Source: an uncultured Oscillospiraceae bacterium (GTDB lineage: Bacteria > Bacillota > Clostridia > Oscillospirales > Acutalibacteraceae). From it: a DNA stretch of 64,000 nt. A program made the translations under genes and the position numbers. This document shows, piece after piece, positions 25,316 through 34,241 of this stretch. The stretch lies in contig CABUFC010000002.1 in NCBI GenBank assembly GCA_902490735.1, positions 62,001-126,000 on the forward strand. The letters run 5' to 3'. The notes under the pieces are model-generated. The model was not told the DNA's origin and searched no databases. It worked only from the letters and a program-made list of their open reading frames with translations. Position 1 is the first letter of the stretch. Each line of letters starts with the position of its first letter.

Positions 25316-27478
25316 TTATTTTTTATTCTTCTTGAAGCGGCGTTTTGGTTTTTCGTCGCCGCCATCGTCCTCAACGGTTTTGCCTTCAACTTCAACAAGT
25401 GCATCTCGTCTTGAAAGATTAATTCTGCCCTGGTCGTCGATCTCGGTAACTTTTACGATAACTTCGTCGCCAATAGATACTGCGTCCTCAACCTTTTCAA
25501 CACGCTTTACGTCAAGCTTGGAAATGTGCACAAGACCTTCTTTTCCGGGAGCTATTTCCACAAAAGCGCCGAAGTTCATAAGCCTTGTAACTTTGCCTTT
25601 GTATATAGCGCCTACTTCCGGATCTTTTGCTATTGTTTCAACAATCATTAATGCGCGTTTGGCATTGTCCGCGTCAATAGCCTGAATAAATACCTTGCCG
25701 TCGTCATCAATATCGATTTTGCACTGGCAGTCTGCCTGGATTTTTTGAATTACCTTGCCGCCTGAGCCTATAACTTCGCGGATTTTATCCGGGTCAATTT
25801 TGGTTATAAGCATTTTAGGCGCGTATTTAGAAAGCTCTGCACGAGGTTTTGCTATGGCCTTTAACATAACTTCGTCTAAAATATAAATGCGGGCTTTGTA
25901 GGTTTTTTCAAGAGCTTCTTTAATTATTGCCGGAGTAAGTCCGTGCACTTTAAGGTCCATTTGAATGGCGGTAATACCCTTGTGAGTTCCCGCAACCTTA
26001 AAGTCCATATCGCCGAAGAAGTCTTCAAGGCCTTGAATGTCAACCATTGTTAAGAATTTGTCGCCTTCGGTAATAAGACCGCAGGAAATACCGGCTACAG
26101 GTGCTTTTATCGGAACGCCGGCGTCCATAAGGGCAAGTGTTGAGCCGCAAATCGAACCTTGCGAAGTAGAACCGTTTGAAGAAAGAACTTCGGATACCAG
26201 TCTTAAAGAATATGGAAATTCTTCTTCGCTCGGAATTACCGGAACTAAAGCGCGTTCTGCTAATGCACCGTGGCCGATTTCACGTCTGCCGGGACCTCGG
26301 GACGGTTTTGTTTCGCCAACCGAATAGCTCGGCATATTGTAGTGGTGCATATATCTTTTGGATTCTTCGTTATCAATACCGTCTAAAAGCTGAGAATCTC
26401 TAATAGCTCCAAGGGTTACAATTGTTAAAACTTGTGTTTGACCACGGGCAAACAGGCCGCTTCCGTGAACTCTCGGCAAAAGTCCTACTTCTGCGCTTAA
26501 CGGACGGATTTCGTCGATGCCTCTGCCGTCAACACGCTTGTGCTCGTGCATAAGCCAGTGGCGAACGATTTTTTTCTGAAGCTTATATAGGCATTCGTCA
26601 AGCTGAGCTTCGTTTTCCTCATATTTTTCGGCGAGCTTTTCATGCACCATGTCATATATGGGACGCAGCCTCTCGTCACGAACGCGCTTGTCGTCAGTAT
26701 CAAGTGCGGCTTCAACCGCTTCTTTAGCAAGCGCTTCAACATCGCTCATCATTTCTTCGCTCGGGTTGGTGCTTTCGTAGGTAAATTTTTCTTTGCCGAT
26801 TTGCTCTTGTATAGATTTAATAAAAGCTACGATTTTTTGATTCTCTTCGTGGCCTTTCATGATGCCGTCAAACATGGTTTCGTTATCTACTTCGTTGGCA
26901 CCCGCTTCTATCATGGCAACAAGGTCGGATGTAGAAGCAACGGTTACCTGCATTTCACTTTTTTCTTGCTCTTCGGCGTTCGGGTTTAAAACAATTTTGC
27001 CGTCAACAAGGCCAACAGATACACCGCTTATAGGTCCGTCCCACGGAATATCAGAAATGGAAAGCGCAATTGATGCCGCAATCATTCCGGTAATTTCAGG
27101 TGAACAGTCCGGATCAACCGACATAACCGTGCATACAACAGAAACGTCGTTGCGCATGTCTTTAGGAAAGAGCGGTCTTATAGGCCTATCAATAACGCGG
27201 CTGGCTAAAATCGCCTTGTCGGTAGGTTTTCCTTCGCGCCTTGTAAAAGAACCGGGGATTTTTCCTACAGAGTAAAGTTTTTCTTCAAAATCAACGGAAA
27301 GAGGTAAAAAATCTATTCCGTCGCGCGGTTTGGCACTGGCAGTAGCGGCGCAAAAAACCGATGTTTCGCCATAGTGTACTAAACATGAGCCGTTTGCAAG
27401 CTGTGCCATTTTGCCGGTTTCAACAACAAGAGGCCTTCCGGCAAACTCTGTTTTAAAAACCTTAAAATTTTCGTACAT
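25316..27478 (-). CDS. pnp: Polyribonucleotide nucleotidyltransferase (PNPase)
   Basis: 720 residues from the ATG at 27478, which has GGAGGAATTAA upstream; the longer frame lacks support. PNPase degrades RNA 3' to 5' using phosphate. Two RNase PH domains are visible (FEEKLYSVGKIPGSFTRREG in the first; GRREIGHGALAERAL and ISCGLI in the second). A KH domain (KIREVIGSGGKVIQKI) and an S1 domain (GKVTRLMNFGAFVEI to GRINLSRRDAL) follow, with a basic tail. It lies downstream of rpsO, the usual order. A long hairpin in its leader suggests RNase III/PNPase autocontrol. Confidence 0.97.
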   Translation of the reverse strand: MYENFKVFKTEFAGRPLVVETGKMAQLANGSCLVHYGETSVFCAATASAKPRDGIDFLPLSVDFEEKLYSVGKIPGSFTRREGKPTDKAILASRVIDRPIRPLFPKDMRNDVSVVCTVMSVDPDCSPEITGMIAASIALSISDIPWDGPISGVSVGLVDGKIVLNPNAEEQEKSEMQVTVASTSDLVAMIEAGANEVDNETMFDGIMKGHEENQKIVAFIKSIQEQIGKEKFTYESTNPSEEMMSDVEALAKEAVEAALDTDDKRVRDERLRPIYDMVHEKLAEKYEENEAQLDECLYKLQKKIVRHWLMHEHKRVDGRGIDEIRPLSAEVGLLPRVHGSGLFARGQTQVLTIVTLGAIRDSQLLDGIDNEESKRYMHHYNMPSYSVGETKPSRGPGRREIGHGALAERALVPVIPSEEEFPYSLRLVSEVLSSNGSTSQGSICGSTLALMDAGVPIKAPVAGISCGLITEGDKFLTMVDIQGLEDFFGDMDFKVAGTHKGITAIQMDLKVHGLTPAIIKEALEKTYKARIYILDEVMLKAIAKPRAELSKYAPKMLITKIDPDKIREVIGSGGKVIQKIQADCQCKIDIDDDGKVFIQAIDADNAKRALMIVETIAKDPEVGAIYKGKVTRLMNFGAFVEIAPGKEGLVHISKLDVKRVEKVEDAVSIGDEVIVKVTEIDDQGRINLSRRDALVEVEGKTVEDDGGDEKPKRRFKKNKK

Positions 27479-27511
27479 TTTAATTCCTCCATTTTTTGGC
27501 TTTGGAGGTTT

Positions 27512-27558
27512 AAGCAATAAATCCAACGCTAAATTATTTAACGCTCGATTTACCGCTT
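27512..27558 (-). promoter_or_regulatory. Long hairpin in the pnp mRNA leader
   Basis: On the minus strand two 23-base arms pair almost completely (G-U wobbles and one G-G mismatch) around a tiny A-rich loop. It lies 34 bases before the pnp start codon, between rpsO and pnp, as does the RNase III-cleaved autoregulatory hairpin in E. coli. Confidence 0.65.
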
Positions 27559-27598
27559 TAGCCCGCCAAAACCGTTAATTTTCTGACAAAAGCAAATC

Positions 27599-27624
27599 AA
27601 GCGGCAGGAATTACTCTGCCGCTT
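27599..27624 (-). terminator. Hairpin after rpsO, weak terminator or attenuator
   Basis: AAGCGGCAG and CTGCCGCTT pair strongly just past the rpsO stop. Only a short mixed T-stretch follows, so partial readthrough into pnp is expected. Confidence 0.6.
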
Positions 27625-27631
27625 AAATTCA

Positions 27632-27895
27632 TTACTTTCTTAAGCCCAAACGGGAGACGATGCTTCTGTATCTTTCGATATCGATCTTTTGAAGATATGC
27701 CAACAGATTACGCCTGTGACCAACCATTTTTAAAAGGCCTCTTCTTGAGTGATGGTCGTTCTTGTGGATTTTAAGATGCTCGGTTAAATCGTTAATCCTT
27801 TTTGTGAGCACGGCAATCTGTACTTCCGCCGAACCGGTATCGCCTTCGTGGGAAGCATATTCTTGCATAATTTGGTTTTTTTCTTCTTTTGTCAT
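27632..27895 (-). CDS. rpsO: 30S ribosomal protein S15
   Basis: 87 residues from the ATG at 27895, with AAGGTG six bases upstream; a second ATG five codons earlier overlaps that site. The signature GDTGSAEVQIAVLTKRI and the C-terminal DHHSRRGLLKMVGHRRNLLAYL are complete. S15 binds the central domain of 16S rRNA. It has its own promoter and is followed by pnp. Confidence 0.97.
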   Translation of the reverse strand: MTKEEKNQIMQEYASHEGDTGSAEVQIAVLTKRINDLTEHLKIHKNDHHSRRGLLKMVGHRRNLLAYLQKIDIERYRSIVSRLGLRK

Positions 27896-27977
27896 ATTTT
27901 TCACCTTCATAAATTTCTATCGAATTTTCTGAGAAAAGGCAGGTGACGCCCAAATCCCGGAAAACCGACGCTTTAGT

Positions 27978-28006
27978 ATTATAGCACGTCTTTTTTAAAA
28001 AGTAAA
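27978..28006 (-). promoter_or_regulatory. Promoter of rpsO-pnp
   Basis: Minus strand TTTACT (28001-28006), 17-base spacer, extended -10 TGCTATAAT with TATAAT at 27978-27983. The leader of about 75 bases could hold an S15-binding fold, but none was recognised. Confidence 0.7.
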
Positions 28007-28028
28007 GAGTTTTTACAAATAAAAAATA

Positions 28029-28057
28029 TTGAAAATAATATACTGTTGATGTATAAT
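28029..28057 (+). promoter_or_regulatory. Promoter of the first giant secreted protein
   Basis: TTGAAA at 28029-28034 and TATAAT at 28052-28057 with a 17-base spacer; it is divergent from the rpsO promoter 23 bases away. Confidence 0.75.
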
Positions 28058-28095
28058 ATTTGAAATAGTAATAGTATTTTCGCGGAGGAAGAAAC

Positions 28096-31000
28096 ATGTC
28101 ATTAAATTATATGTTTAAAAAAGCAGTATCGGTATTTCTTGCATTAGTGCTGATTATTCAGCTGCCTGTTTTTAATTTAGGCTCTGCTGCTGCTTCCTTT
28201 GATATGGACGAGGATGATATCCAGGTCTATAATATTAAGAATATTTCTGATAAGTATACAACGTTTGGCAGAACCGAAGTTAAAACCGAAACTGTTAACG
28301 CGGTGCAGTACGGCCGGCTGTATTTAAATAATATAGGCTCGGGGCTTGAATTCAGTGCAAACTGCTCCGGCGATGTTTCGTTAAGCTTTGATGTAAAAAG
28401 TATCGGAGAAGATGCTTTTTGCGGATTTGACGTTTATATCGATGGCGTTTTACAGCCTAAATACTCCTGCTACATAACAGAAACCGGTAATTTTGACTCT
28501 ACTATTGCTACCAATCTTTCTAACGGCACTCATACTTTTAAAATTATAAGATATAACGACCCTTCGTGCGGTAATATAGCTCTTTCTTCAATTAATTTGT
28601 GCGGAACTTTAAACAATGCTGCGTCTTCGGAGCCGGGGTTGTCCTTTGCGCTTTTGGGTGATGATATTTTTACGGGTTACGGCATAAATGCAAAATCCGA
28701 TTCTACAGACACGGCTTCAATTTTAGAAGACGGTCTAAAATCCTTTGGATATTTAGCATCAAAACAGATGAACGCTAATATTGATATTGTTGCGGCAAGG
28801 GGCATTGGCGCTTATACCGGTGCTATTAACTACAACATGGTGGATGCTTTTGGATATATTTCCAAAGCTTATTCAAGCACAATAAAGCTCGCAGAAACTT
28901 ATGATGCAATAATAATAAATCTTGGCGATAACGACGTGTTAAACTACAATAATAACGGGGTTACGATAGGTGCCGCAAAACAAGGGTATATTGATTTTCT
29001 TTCCGATTTAAGAGCAAGCAATCCCGATGCGGTTATTATCGTTACATACGGAATGTATACGGATTTATCGGTGCCATACATTGAAAGCGTAATTAGTTCC
29101 GTAAATAATACAGACGCCAATATTATTGGCTTAAGACTTGATAAAAACAATGACGGCGAGTACGGTTATCCTTCGCTTGAAGCCCACGAGGCGGCGGCGG
29201 AGAGCCTTGTTAATGTGCTTAACAGCAACTTTGATTCAAGTGCGGCGGCGCCTACTATAACCGTGAATCCAAGCACCCCTGATGACGGCGAGTATTATAC
29301 AGATATGCCGACCGCCTCGTTGTCGGGCGCAGGACTTAATACAATTTATTATAAAGTATGGAAGGATGGTTTATTAGAACCGTCTGATTACAGCGTATAC
29401 AGCGGCGATATTACATTTTCCGATTACGGAATTTATTACATTAAAACGTATGGCGTTGATGCGCTTGGTTACAGCACTCAAATTACATCTAAAACTGTTA
29501 AAATAAAGTTTAAAAACAGAAATCTTTATACCGACGGCGATTTTGAAAATTTAGATACCGGCACGGATGTATGCAGTGGCGCTGCTGTAGAGTCGAATAT
29601 CGCAACGCCTAACAGTGACGGTTATTTTAAAGGCACCGGCGCTTTAAGGACGGAGGTTACAAGCGATTATTCTTCTACCGGCAATCATTCGCTTAAGGTT
29701 TTTAATGCATGGAACAATTTCGCAAGAGTAATCGAAGTTGAACCAAGCACGACCTATACTTTTTCATTTGATTATTATTTCCCGGGACCTCTTGAAGGCG
29801 AAGAATCCAAGAAAAGCAATTTTGGATGGCTTTATTTAAGGCTGTTCGGCACTGCCTATACCGATGATACTTATTTGGTTGACGGATTTAACCATAATAT
29901 ACGTACAAACGAAGACGATATTTGGAATTATCCCACAAGTAACACGAACGCTTTGTTTAGAGAAGGCCCTGCTTCTGCCGTGTATGACACTTGGATCCAT
30001 AAAACTTATACAGTAACCACAAGAGCGGATTCTCATAGATTAGCTATAAACTTCTTGGGCGAATATCGTCAGTTTGCCAATCAGGCGATGTATATTGACA
30101 ATATTTCTTTTGTAAAAAGCAGCGATGTTTTATCCGACATCAAAGGCTTTACAGCAGAAAACCAAGAAGGTGTAAGACTTGCCAACAGCCTGATTAGCAC
30201 GACAAATCTTGATTCGAAATTGTATATCGGCGCGCCTATATCAGCTACGGCGGTCGAGTCTTCTTATGATGCTGAGTTTATCGGCTGGTATAAAGACGAT
30301 CAGCTTTTAACAGAGGACTTAGAGCTTAAAATCAATTATGACGGTTTAAACTATGTTGCAAAGTATCAAACCAACAATCTTATTATTGACGGAGATTTGG
30401 AATGTTATGCCGATGCGCTCGATCCTTTAGCCAACGCTGTTCATATTTGGGGCACCGGACAGAATAAGATAGATTTTTCTAATATTGACAGTTATTGGTC
30501 ATGGTCGCGCTCTCCTTACGGCAGAGGATATATTACCACCGATATGGCGCATACCGGTGAAAAATCCTTAGCTCTTACAAGCCCAAGCAGTCACACCGTA
30601 TTAAAAATTGCATACGTAAAACCAAATACGGATTATGTATTTTCGTTCTATTATTATCAAGAAGCTAAAAACTTCGACATAACCAATACTGCTATTTACG
30701 GCATCCAAGAAGATGCCAAGGTTATAGTATGCAAAAATAATCACCTGATATTTGATACTAACGGCGGCAACAACGGCGGTAACAACGATGCAACCGCATA
30801 TCCCGCACAGCATGCTGTTTCAACCGTATGCGTAACAAACAATATAGGGGATAATGCCGTACTAAACGAATGGACTAAAGTCGAATTTACATTTAATTCC
30901 GGCGAATTTTCAAGGGTAGCACTTCCGTTTGCACACACAGGCGGTGAAATCACTTATATTGACGATATAGCTTTATACGAAGCGTCTAAAGGCGATGGCA

Positions 31001-34000
31001 TTGAGCTTGTCGTAAATACTGTAGGTAATTCGCAAGCGGTAGGCGGTGTTGCGGCTATAACCTATGTTTACGGACATGATTATATAGGCGCAAAAATGAA
31101 TTTTTCAGCTACACCTTCAAACAGTTCTTGTGAGTTTTTAGGCTGGTACAGCGACAATAAGCTTATCTCGAGCGAGCAAAGTTTTACAGATAATTTATAT
31201 ATTTCAACAATAGAAGCGCGCTTTAGAAGATTAAACAAAAACCTAGTTTCCGACGGTACATTTGAAAACTATTCAAACGGGACAAATTTAGGCGGACTTT
31301 ATAACTGGGTGGGCACCAGCACAAATAAGGTATCATTCTCTAATATCAGTGCAAATAATTGGACGCAGTCAGCATACGGCCGCGGCTCGGTATCAAACGA
31401 AAAAGCGCACGGCGGAGAACTGTCACTAAAACTTACTTCACCGGGGCACACGATGTTTAAGGTTGTGGACGTTGAAGCAAATACCGATTATGTATTTTCT
31501 TTCTGGTATTATCAGGACGTTGCAGCATTAACTGCAGGGGCGCGCAATGTTTACGGAATTGATCCGGACGCTACGCAGGTTGCAATTTATAATACCAATA
31601 ACATTTATACAACAAACGGCGGAAATAACGGTGGGGCTGACTCTGCTACTGCCTACAGTTTCCAACAGCCAATATCTTCCACAACAAGCGGATACGGTAC
31701 AACCGGCGCGTGGTCGCAGGCTACGATAAGCTTTAACTCCGGCATTTACGAAAGGGTAATTATACCGCTGTACACTACTAATGCAGGTGCGGTTTATGTA
31801 GACGATTTAATGCTTTATATAAGCGAAATGCCCGAAGTTGAAATTCAAATTACAGGTGCCGGCGGAAATGCCGGAACAGCATTTATTTTATGCGATACAT
31901 TCGCTGAAGGAGCGGAACTAACCTACAAGGCAGTGCCAAATACTGATGTAGCCGATTTTATAGGTTGGTTTAAATACGGCGAAAATGAACCTGTTTCTAC
32001 CGAGCTTTCATTTAAAGAAACTTACAGTATTTTAACTTCGCAGACATATATAGCAAAATTCCATGCAAGATGCTATAACTATATAGACGACAGCAATTTG
32101 GAAAAATATACCGTAGGCGACAATATTTTAAAAAATGCAAAGCTTAACTGGATTACCTGGCCTTCTGGCAAGGTAAAAAGAATAGGATTTACCGATATTG
32201 ATACTACAAATCTTTGGGGTATGTCGGCATATGCGTCCGGAGTAGTTTCAAACGCTAAAGCGCACAGCGGCGAGCGATCGATTCACCCCGTTCAGCCGGG
32301 ACACACCTTTTATAAGATTGTAGACGTTGAAAAAAATACCGATTATGTATATTCTTTCTGGTATTATGAAGACGGATACTATGTGTCCGACGCTAATGGC
32401 TGGGGAATTTATGGAATTGATCCTAATGCTACTAAGCTTGCAATTTATAATAACCATGTGTTAATTGCAACCGAAGGCGGCACGGATGGCGGCTTAAATG
32501 AAGATCAGCCGTATACATACCAGCATCTTCTTGATAAAACCGTTCTTACCAATAACACAGGTGAAAATGCTGTATTAAACAAGTGGACTAAAGTATCAAT
32601 AGCCTTTAACTCCGGCAATTACGAAAGAGTAATATTGCCCTTTAATTCCAACAGCAAATATTCGGTTGATGATAAAGCCTATTATTATGACGATTTCTTT
32701 GTTGATGATTTAACCTTAATACAGGGTATTGTTCCTTCTGTAACGGCAGAAACTACCGGTGCGGGAGGCATGGGCGGCACAGCTGGATTTAGAACTGCAA
32801 GTGGCGATTTTGCCGGAATTGGCGACGAGATTACTTACTATGCTAACGCATACTCGGAATTTGCTTCTTTTGCAGGTTGGTATTACGAAAACGAAGATCT
32901 TCCGATAAGCTTAGATCCGGAATATACCATTACATATACCGGCGGCGAATTAAAACCGATAATTGCAAGGTTTAATTCCTTTATGGCAAATAGCTTTAGC
33001 GGATTAAATGCCGATGGACTCGATCTTAATACGGTATTTTCTTTTGGAACCGCTACAAACAATATAATGAATTTTGACGGCACTTCACCGCTTTGGTCTG
33101 TTTCAAGCCTTGCTTCTTCGTGGGGTGCAATGACGGTATCAAATGATGTTGCTTACGACGGAGAGCATTCGCTTAAATTTAAAGCGAGAAATAACTCTGT
33201 CGGTACTAAAATAGAAAATCTTCAAACCAATACATTTTACAGCTTGTCTTTTTATTATTATGTGCCGGCATCGGCTGACGGATATGGAAGCATTTATCAG
33301 GCCTCGGTAACAGAACCGGGTTATCAATACGCGGGCGGTACCGGTGCAACACTCGATACCGGTGAAGAGGATGCTAATGGTAAAGAGGTACTGAAAAACA
33401 TTTATATAACAAACAATACAGTTTTTGGCGAATGGACTAAAGTAACCTTAAACTTCAACACAAAAGACAATACCGAAGTATGGATGCACTTTAAATACGA
33501 TTGCAGCAGTATCGGCGAGGGTGATAATGAGGCATATTATTTCTACCTTGATAATTTTAGGCTTTTTGATGAAGATGTTCTTTATTCCGGCGCTTCAATT
33601 GCCATGAAAAACGATGTTGAGGACATTGGCGTAGCTATCCGTACCGACGGCATACAGGCTTTAAGATTTAAATCAAAAATTTCTTGGAGCAAGCTTGAAG
33701 CGGCCGCGCTTTATGATACCTACACGGTTGTAGAATACGGCTCGCTTGCAATGCGCAAATCTTATCTTGGAAACAACGAACTTACGCTTGATTATGTAAG
33801 CAGCGCCGGCAAAAAGCCAAGCCGCGGTATAAATTACAGTGCGGATAAAGGTGAACATTGGATATTTGCTTACAACAGTTCCGATATTATTTTCTCGGCG
33901 GCACTTACCGGTATTACCGAAGAGAAATATCAGATAGATTATAGCTTGCGCGTTTATTGCATACTTGAAAGATCTGACGGTGAGCGCATTACGGTTTATG

Positions 34001-34140
34001 ACGATCAAACAAGATATGCTAATATTTATCAGGTGGCAGAAAAAGCATACGAGCAAGGAACCGAAAAAGCAGAAACACTTAAATACATTTATGATAATAT
34101 TTTAAGCAAAGTAAACCCGACAAAATATCCAAAGGCGTAA
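28096..34140 (+). CDS. Giant secreted protein: degenerate CE2-like esterase, five carbohydrate-binding-like modules and a C-terminal domain
   Basis: 2014 residues behind GGAGG. Order: signal peptide (1-33); jelly-roll starting FDMDEDDIQVYN (34-175) and SGNH domain (180-375), together the layout of CE2 acetyl-esterases; an Ig-like segment (390-472); then five beta-sandwich modules starting near 474, 760, 1049, 1327 and 1627, each headed by a motif like N-x-x-x-DG-x-FE and mostly separated by short GWY/GWF repeats; and a C-terminal domain (1829-2014) of unknown role. The nucleophile position reads GDD instead of GDS, and the His before Pro is Tyr (EYGYPS), so it is probably not an active esterase. 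No dockerin, LPxTG or SLH anchor is seen. Likely a surface or secreted glycan-binding protein. Confidence 0.8.
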   Translation: MSLNYMFKKAVSVFLALVLIIQLPVFNLGSAAASFDMDEDDIQVYNIKNISDKYTTFGRTEVKTETVNAVQYGRLYLNNIGSGLEFSANCSGDVSLSFDVKSIGEDAFCGFDVYIDGVLQPKYSCYITETGNFDSTIATNLSNGTHTFKIIRYNDPSCGNIALSSINLCGTLNNAASSEPGLSFALLGDDIFTGYGINAKSDSTDTASILEDGLKSFGYLASKQMNANIDIVAARGIGAYTGAINYNMVDAFGYISKAYSSTIKLAETYDAIIINLGDNDVLNYNNNGVTIGAAKQGYIDFLSDLRASNPDAVIIVTYGMYTDLSVPYIESVISSVNNTDANIIGLRLDKNNDGEYGYPSLEAHEAAAESLVNVLNSNFDSSAAAPTITVNPSTPDDGEYYTDMPTASLSGAGLNTIYYKVWKDGLLEPSDYSVYSGDITFSDYGIYYIKTYGVDALGYSTQITSKTVKIKFKNRNLYTDGDFENLDTGTDVCSGAAVESNIATPNSDGYFKGTGALRTEVTSDYSSTGNHSLKVFNAWNNFARVIEVEPSTTYTFSFDYYFPGPLEGEESKKSNFGWLYLRLFGTAYTDDTYLVDGFNHNIRTNEDDIWNYPTSNTNALFREGPASAVYDTWIHKTYTVTTRADSHRLAINFLGEYRQFANQAMYIDNISFVKSSDVLSDIKGFTAENQEGVRLANSLISTTNLDSKLYIGAPISATAVESSYDAEFIGWYKDDQLLTEDLELKINYDGLNYVAKYQTNNLIIDGDLECYADALDPLANAVHIWGTGQNKIDFSNIDSYWSWSRSPYGRGYITTDMAHTGEKSLALTSPSSHTVLKIAYVKPNTDYVFSFYYYQEAKNFDITNTAIYGIQEDAKVIVCKNNHLIFDTNGGNNGGNNDATAYPAQHAVSTVCVTNNIGDNAVLNEWTKVEFTFNSGEFSRVALPFAHTGGEITYIDDIALYEASKGDGIELVVNTVGNSQAVGGVAAITYVYGHDYIGAKMNFSATPSNSSCEFLGWYSDNKLISSEQSFTDNLYISTIEARFRRLNKNLVSDGTFENYSNGTNLGGLYNWVGTSTNKVSFSNISANNWTQSAYGRGSVSNEKAHGGELSLKLTSPGHTMFKVVDVEANTDYVFSFWYYQDVAALTAGARNVYGIDPDATQVAIYNTNNIYTTNGGNNGGADSATAYSFQQPISSTTSGYGTTGAWSQATISFNSGIYERVIIPLYTTNAGAVYVDDLMLYISEMPEVEIQITGAGGNAGTAFILCDTFAEGAELTYKAVPNTDVADFIGWFKYGENEPVSTELSFKETYSILTSQTYIAKFHARCYNYIDDSNLEKYTVGDNILKNAKLNWITWPSGKVKRIGFTDIDTTNLWGMSAYASGVVSNAKAHSGERSIHPVQPGHTFYKIVDVEKNTDYVYSFWYYEDGYYVSDANGWGIYGIDPNATKLAIYNNHVLIATEGGTDGGLNEDQPYTYQHLLDKTVLTNNTGENAVLNKWTKVSIAFNSGNYERVILPFNSNSKYSVDDKAYYYDDFFVDDLTLIQGIVPSVTAETTGAGGMGGTAGFRTASGDFAGIGDEITYYANAYSEFASFAGWYYENEDLPISLDPEYTITYTGGELKPIIARFNSFMANSFSGLNADGLDLNTVFSFGTATNNIMNFDGTSPLWSVSSLASSWGAMTVSNDVAYDGEHSLKFKARNNSVGTKIENLQTNTFYSLSFYYYVPASADGYGSIYQASVTEPGYQYAGGTGATLDTGEEDANGKEVLKNIYITNNTVFGEWTKVTLNFNTKDNTEVWMHFKYDCSSIGEGDNEAYYFYLDNFRLFDEDVLYSGASIAMKNDVEDIGVAIRTDGIQALRFKSKISWSKLEAAALYDTYTVVEYGSLAMRKSYLGNNELTLDYVSSAGKKPSRGINYSADKGEHWIFAYNSSDIIFSAALTGITEEKYQIDYSLRVYCILERSDGERITVYDDQTRYANIYQVAEKAYEQGTEKAETLKYIYDNILSKVNPTKYPKA

Positions 34141-34182
34141 AAAAAGAGGCAGAAAATGTTAAATTTTCTGCCTCTCTTTTAT
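34141..34182 (+). terminator. Terminator after the first giant protein
   Basis: AGAGGCAGAAAAT and ATTTTCTGCCTCT form a long perfect stem, followed by CTTTT. Confidence 0.9.
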
Positions 34183-34183
34183 A

Positions 34184-34212
34184 TTGCAAACAATAATATA
34201 TTTTGCTATAAT
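34184..34212 (+). promoter_or_regulatory. Promoter of the second giant secreted protein
   Basis: TTGCAA at 34184-34189, 17-base spacer and extended -10 TGCTATAAT (TATAAT at 34207-34212). Confidence 0.75.
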
Positions 34213-34241
34213 AAATATATATTTTTATTATGGGGTTTAGT

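Noticed and set aside
25299..25685. A Ser/Thr-rich frame opposite the end of pnp
   Set aside because: It is the antisense of the S1 and KH domains, with no start signals.
27896..27977. An S15-binding leader before rpsO
   Set aside because: The leader has some pairing potential but no clear match to a known S15 regulatory fold could be drawn.
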